Of a stretch of 64,000 bases of DNA, positions 62,861 to 64,000 are shown piece after piece. Position numbers and translations under genes: made by a program. The notes beneath the pieces were generated by a model. The model was not told where the DNA came from, made no database searches, and worked only from the letters and a program-made list of their open reading frames with translations. The stretch comes from Rariloculus sp963665575 (lineage in GTDB: Bacteria; Pseudomonadota; Gammaproteobacteria; Steroidobacterales; Rariloculaceae), in contig CAXXDW010000005.1 in assembly GCA_963665575.2 (NCBI GenBank), positions 248,001-312,000 of the forward strand, in the 5' to 3' direction. Position 1 is the first letter of the stretch. The number at the start of each line of letters is the position of its first letter.

Positions 62861-63783
62861 CCCTGACGGAACATGTGGAGCACTACGTTAAATTCCGCCG
62901 GGCCCTGGGCCATGCTTACGTGCAACAGGCCCGGTGCCTGCAGGATTACGCCACCCATGCCGAGGCCCGTGGTGAGCGCTTCGTGCGCAGCAGCACGGTA
63001 CTGGAGTGGGCATCGACAACGTCCTCTGCCCGACAGGCGCAAGCCAAACTGCGCTGTGTGTGCGATCTGGCCAGCGTCTTGCACGCCGACGACGAACGTC
63101 ACGAGGTGCCGGACCGCGATGCGTTGGGCAAGGTGACGTCACGGCGGCCATCGCCTCATCTGCTGTCATTGAGCGAGATCGGGCAGATCATGGATGCGGC
63201 GCTGGAGCTGCCGCCGGCCGGATCGATCACGCCCTTGACCTTCCATTACATACTGGGACTGATCGCCGCGACCGGTTTGCGCCGCTCGGAGGCGGCCGGG
63301 CTCTTGCTGACGGACCTGACGGCGGATGGCTTGCTGATCAGGAATGCGAAGTTCGGCAAGCGCCGCCTGGTCCCGCTGCATGGCAGCGTGCATCGGGCCA
63401 TGGATGAGTATCTCCGGGAGAGGAAACGCCGCGGCGGGTCCGACGAGCACCTGTTCGTGCTCTCGACCGGCCGGCCCATGCACCCGGTTTATCTCTCGAC
63501 CGTGTTCGTTAAGCTGGCACGGCGGGTCGGGCTTCGAGCCGGTCCAGGCGAGCCTGGGACGCGCCTTCACGACCTTCGACACGGGTTCGCAGTTCGCGCG
63601 CTCGAAAGCACGCTCTCGGTCGGGCGCCAGGATATCGCCCGGCACATGCTGACGCTGTCGACCTATCTCGGCCATTCCAACGCCGCCGACACCTACTGGT
63701 ACCTGGAAGCCACACCGGTGCTGCTGCGACAGGTGTCGCAGGCAACCGAGAGGCTGCATGCGGGGAGGAAGAACAATGGCTGA
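62857..63783 (+). CDS. RIT recombinase B (tyrosine recombinase)
   Basis: A 308-residue recombinase starting at the ATGA overlap (62857). The core-binding region (VEHYVKFRRALGHAYVQQ) precedes the catalytic domain with ATGLRRSEAAGL, HDLRHGFA (His238, Arg241), YLGHSNAADTYWYL (His273, catalytic Tyr280 or Tyr282). It is the normal size for a single-domain-pair recombinase. It overlaps the third gene by 8 bases. Confidence 0.93.
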   Translation: MTLTEHVEHYVKFRRALGHAYVQQARCLQDYATHAEARGERFVRSSTVLEWASTTSSARQAQAKLRCVCDLASVLHADDERHEVPDRDALGKVTSRRPSPHLLSLSEIGQIMDAALELPPAGSITPLTFHYILGLIAATGLRRSEAAGLLLTDLTADGLLIRNAKFGKRRLVPLHGSVHRAMDEYLRERKRRGGSDEHLFVLSTGRPMHPVYLSTVFVKLARRVGLRAGPGEPGTRLHDLRHGFAVRALESTLSVGRQDIARHMLTLSTYLGHSNAADTYWYLEATPVLLRQVSQATERLHAGRKNNG

Positions 63784-64000
63784 ACTTGCTTCCCCCCTGG
63801 CGATGTTCCTGCGGGAGTATCTTCCACGCGACCGGGGCGCGAGCCGGCATACCGTTGACAGTTATGCCCTGTGCTTCAAGTTGCTGGTCGTGTTCGCGGC
63901 GGACAAACACGGCATCCGGCCCTGCACGCTCAAGATCGGTCATCTCGACATCGCGACCATCCTCGAGTTCCTCGAACATCTCGAACGGGATCGGGGAAAC
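63776..64000 (+). CDS. RIT recombinase C, partial
   Basis: 75 codons of the third recombinase of the trio, running off the window. The N-terminal core-binding segment is visible (LAMFLREYLPRDRGASRHTV, SYALCFKLLVVFAA). The catalytic domain is not in the window. GGGGAGGAAG precedes the ATG. Confidence 0.85.
   Translation, partial: MAELASPLAMFLREYLPRDRGASRHTVDSYALCFKLLVVFAADKHGIRPCTLKIGHLDIATILEFLEHLERDRGN

Larger units (their letters stand above)
61151..64000 (+). mobile_element. Recombinase-in-trio (RIT) element, partial
   Basis: Three tyrosine recombinase genes in a row, each overlapping the next by 4 or 8 bases, define a RIT element. It is inserted in the group II intron RT gene, with the left end at or near 61151. 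The right end and third gene's C-terminus lie beyond the window. The terminal DNA (61151-61260) holds the palindrome and 12-bp repeats. Confidence 0.88.

Noticed and set aside
1..64000. General reassignment of TGA as a sense codon
   Set aside because: Many ordinary genes, for example the TonB receptor, IorA and RIT recombinases A and B, end correctly at TGA.
1..64000. CRISPR arrays, rRNA and tRNA genes
   Set aside because: No regularly spaced short repeats with unique spacers and no recognisable RNA genes were found by reading; the 39-bp and 30-bp repeats are direct tandem units without spacers.

Overview
The window is GC-rich bacterial chromosome with dense coding on both strands. A TonB-dependent receptor, an ETF:ubiquinone oxidoreductase, a TRAP-type binding protein, a PQQ dehydrogenase, and a DUF1552/DUF1592 pair suggest an aerobic, heterotrophic proteobacterium, most likely a marine or host-associated gammaproteobacterium. 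No rRNA or other marker gene is present, so this is inference. An unusually large share of the products carry Sec, Tat or lipoprotein signals.

Bases 1-19,000 hold envelope and redox genes: a secreted repeat protein (cut by the left edge), a TonB receptor, a membrane cytochrome c, a transglycosylase lipoprotein, a PepSY membrane protein, a cyclophilin lipoprotein, a sugar isomerase-like protein, a redoxin, a glutathione transferase, pdxJ, a sulfotransferase, a two-domain VOC protein, a rhodanese/thioredoxin operon and a UGSC-family protein. Two of these, the redoxin (9392-10015) and the UGSC protein (17210-18985), are read through an in-frame TGA at the expected redox-active position and look like selenoproteins. 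A third long gene, an NHL-type propeller protein (44221-48033), also has an in-frame TGA. All three TGAs are followed by a short hairpin that fits the published spacing rules for bacterial SECIS elements.

Bases 19,000-53,500 hold an aromatic-acid type MFS transporter, a SYLF protein, a TRAP binding protein, an M48 peptidase lipoprotein, a DUF6152 protein, an IorAB-type molybdenum hydroxylase, a DUF305-LVIVD fusion, ETF-QO, a four-gene DUF1592/DUF1552/MBL/ankyrin operon, a PQQ dehydrogenase, a retropepsin-like lipoprotein, a delta-class carbonic anhydrase lipoprotein, a hydratase-like secreted protein, a rhodanese, a broken RidA gene and a sulfatase. Two places between convergent genes carry a 110-bp hairpin repeat.

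Bases 53,500-64,000 are a mobile-element zone: a P4-like integrase with its own promoter, an AlpA-type regulator, two degraded integrases, an RpiR-type regulator with a SIS-only fragment, and a group II intron. The intron's reverse transcriptase gene is interrupted at a 30-bp perfect palindrome by a recombinase-in-trio (RIT) element. The three overlapping tyrosine recombinase genes of that element run off the right edge.
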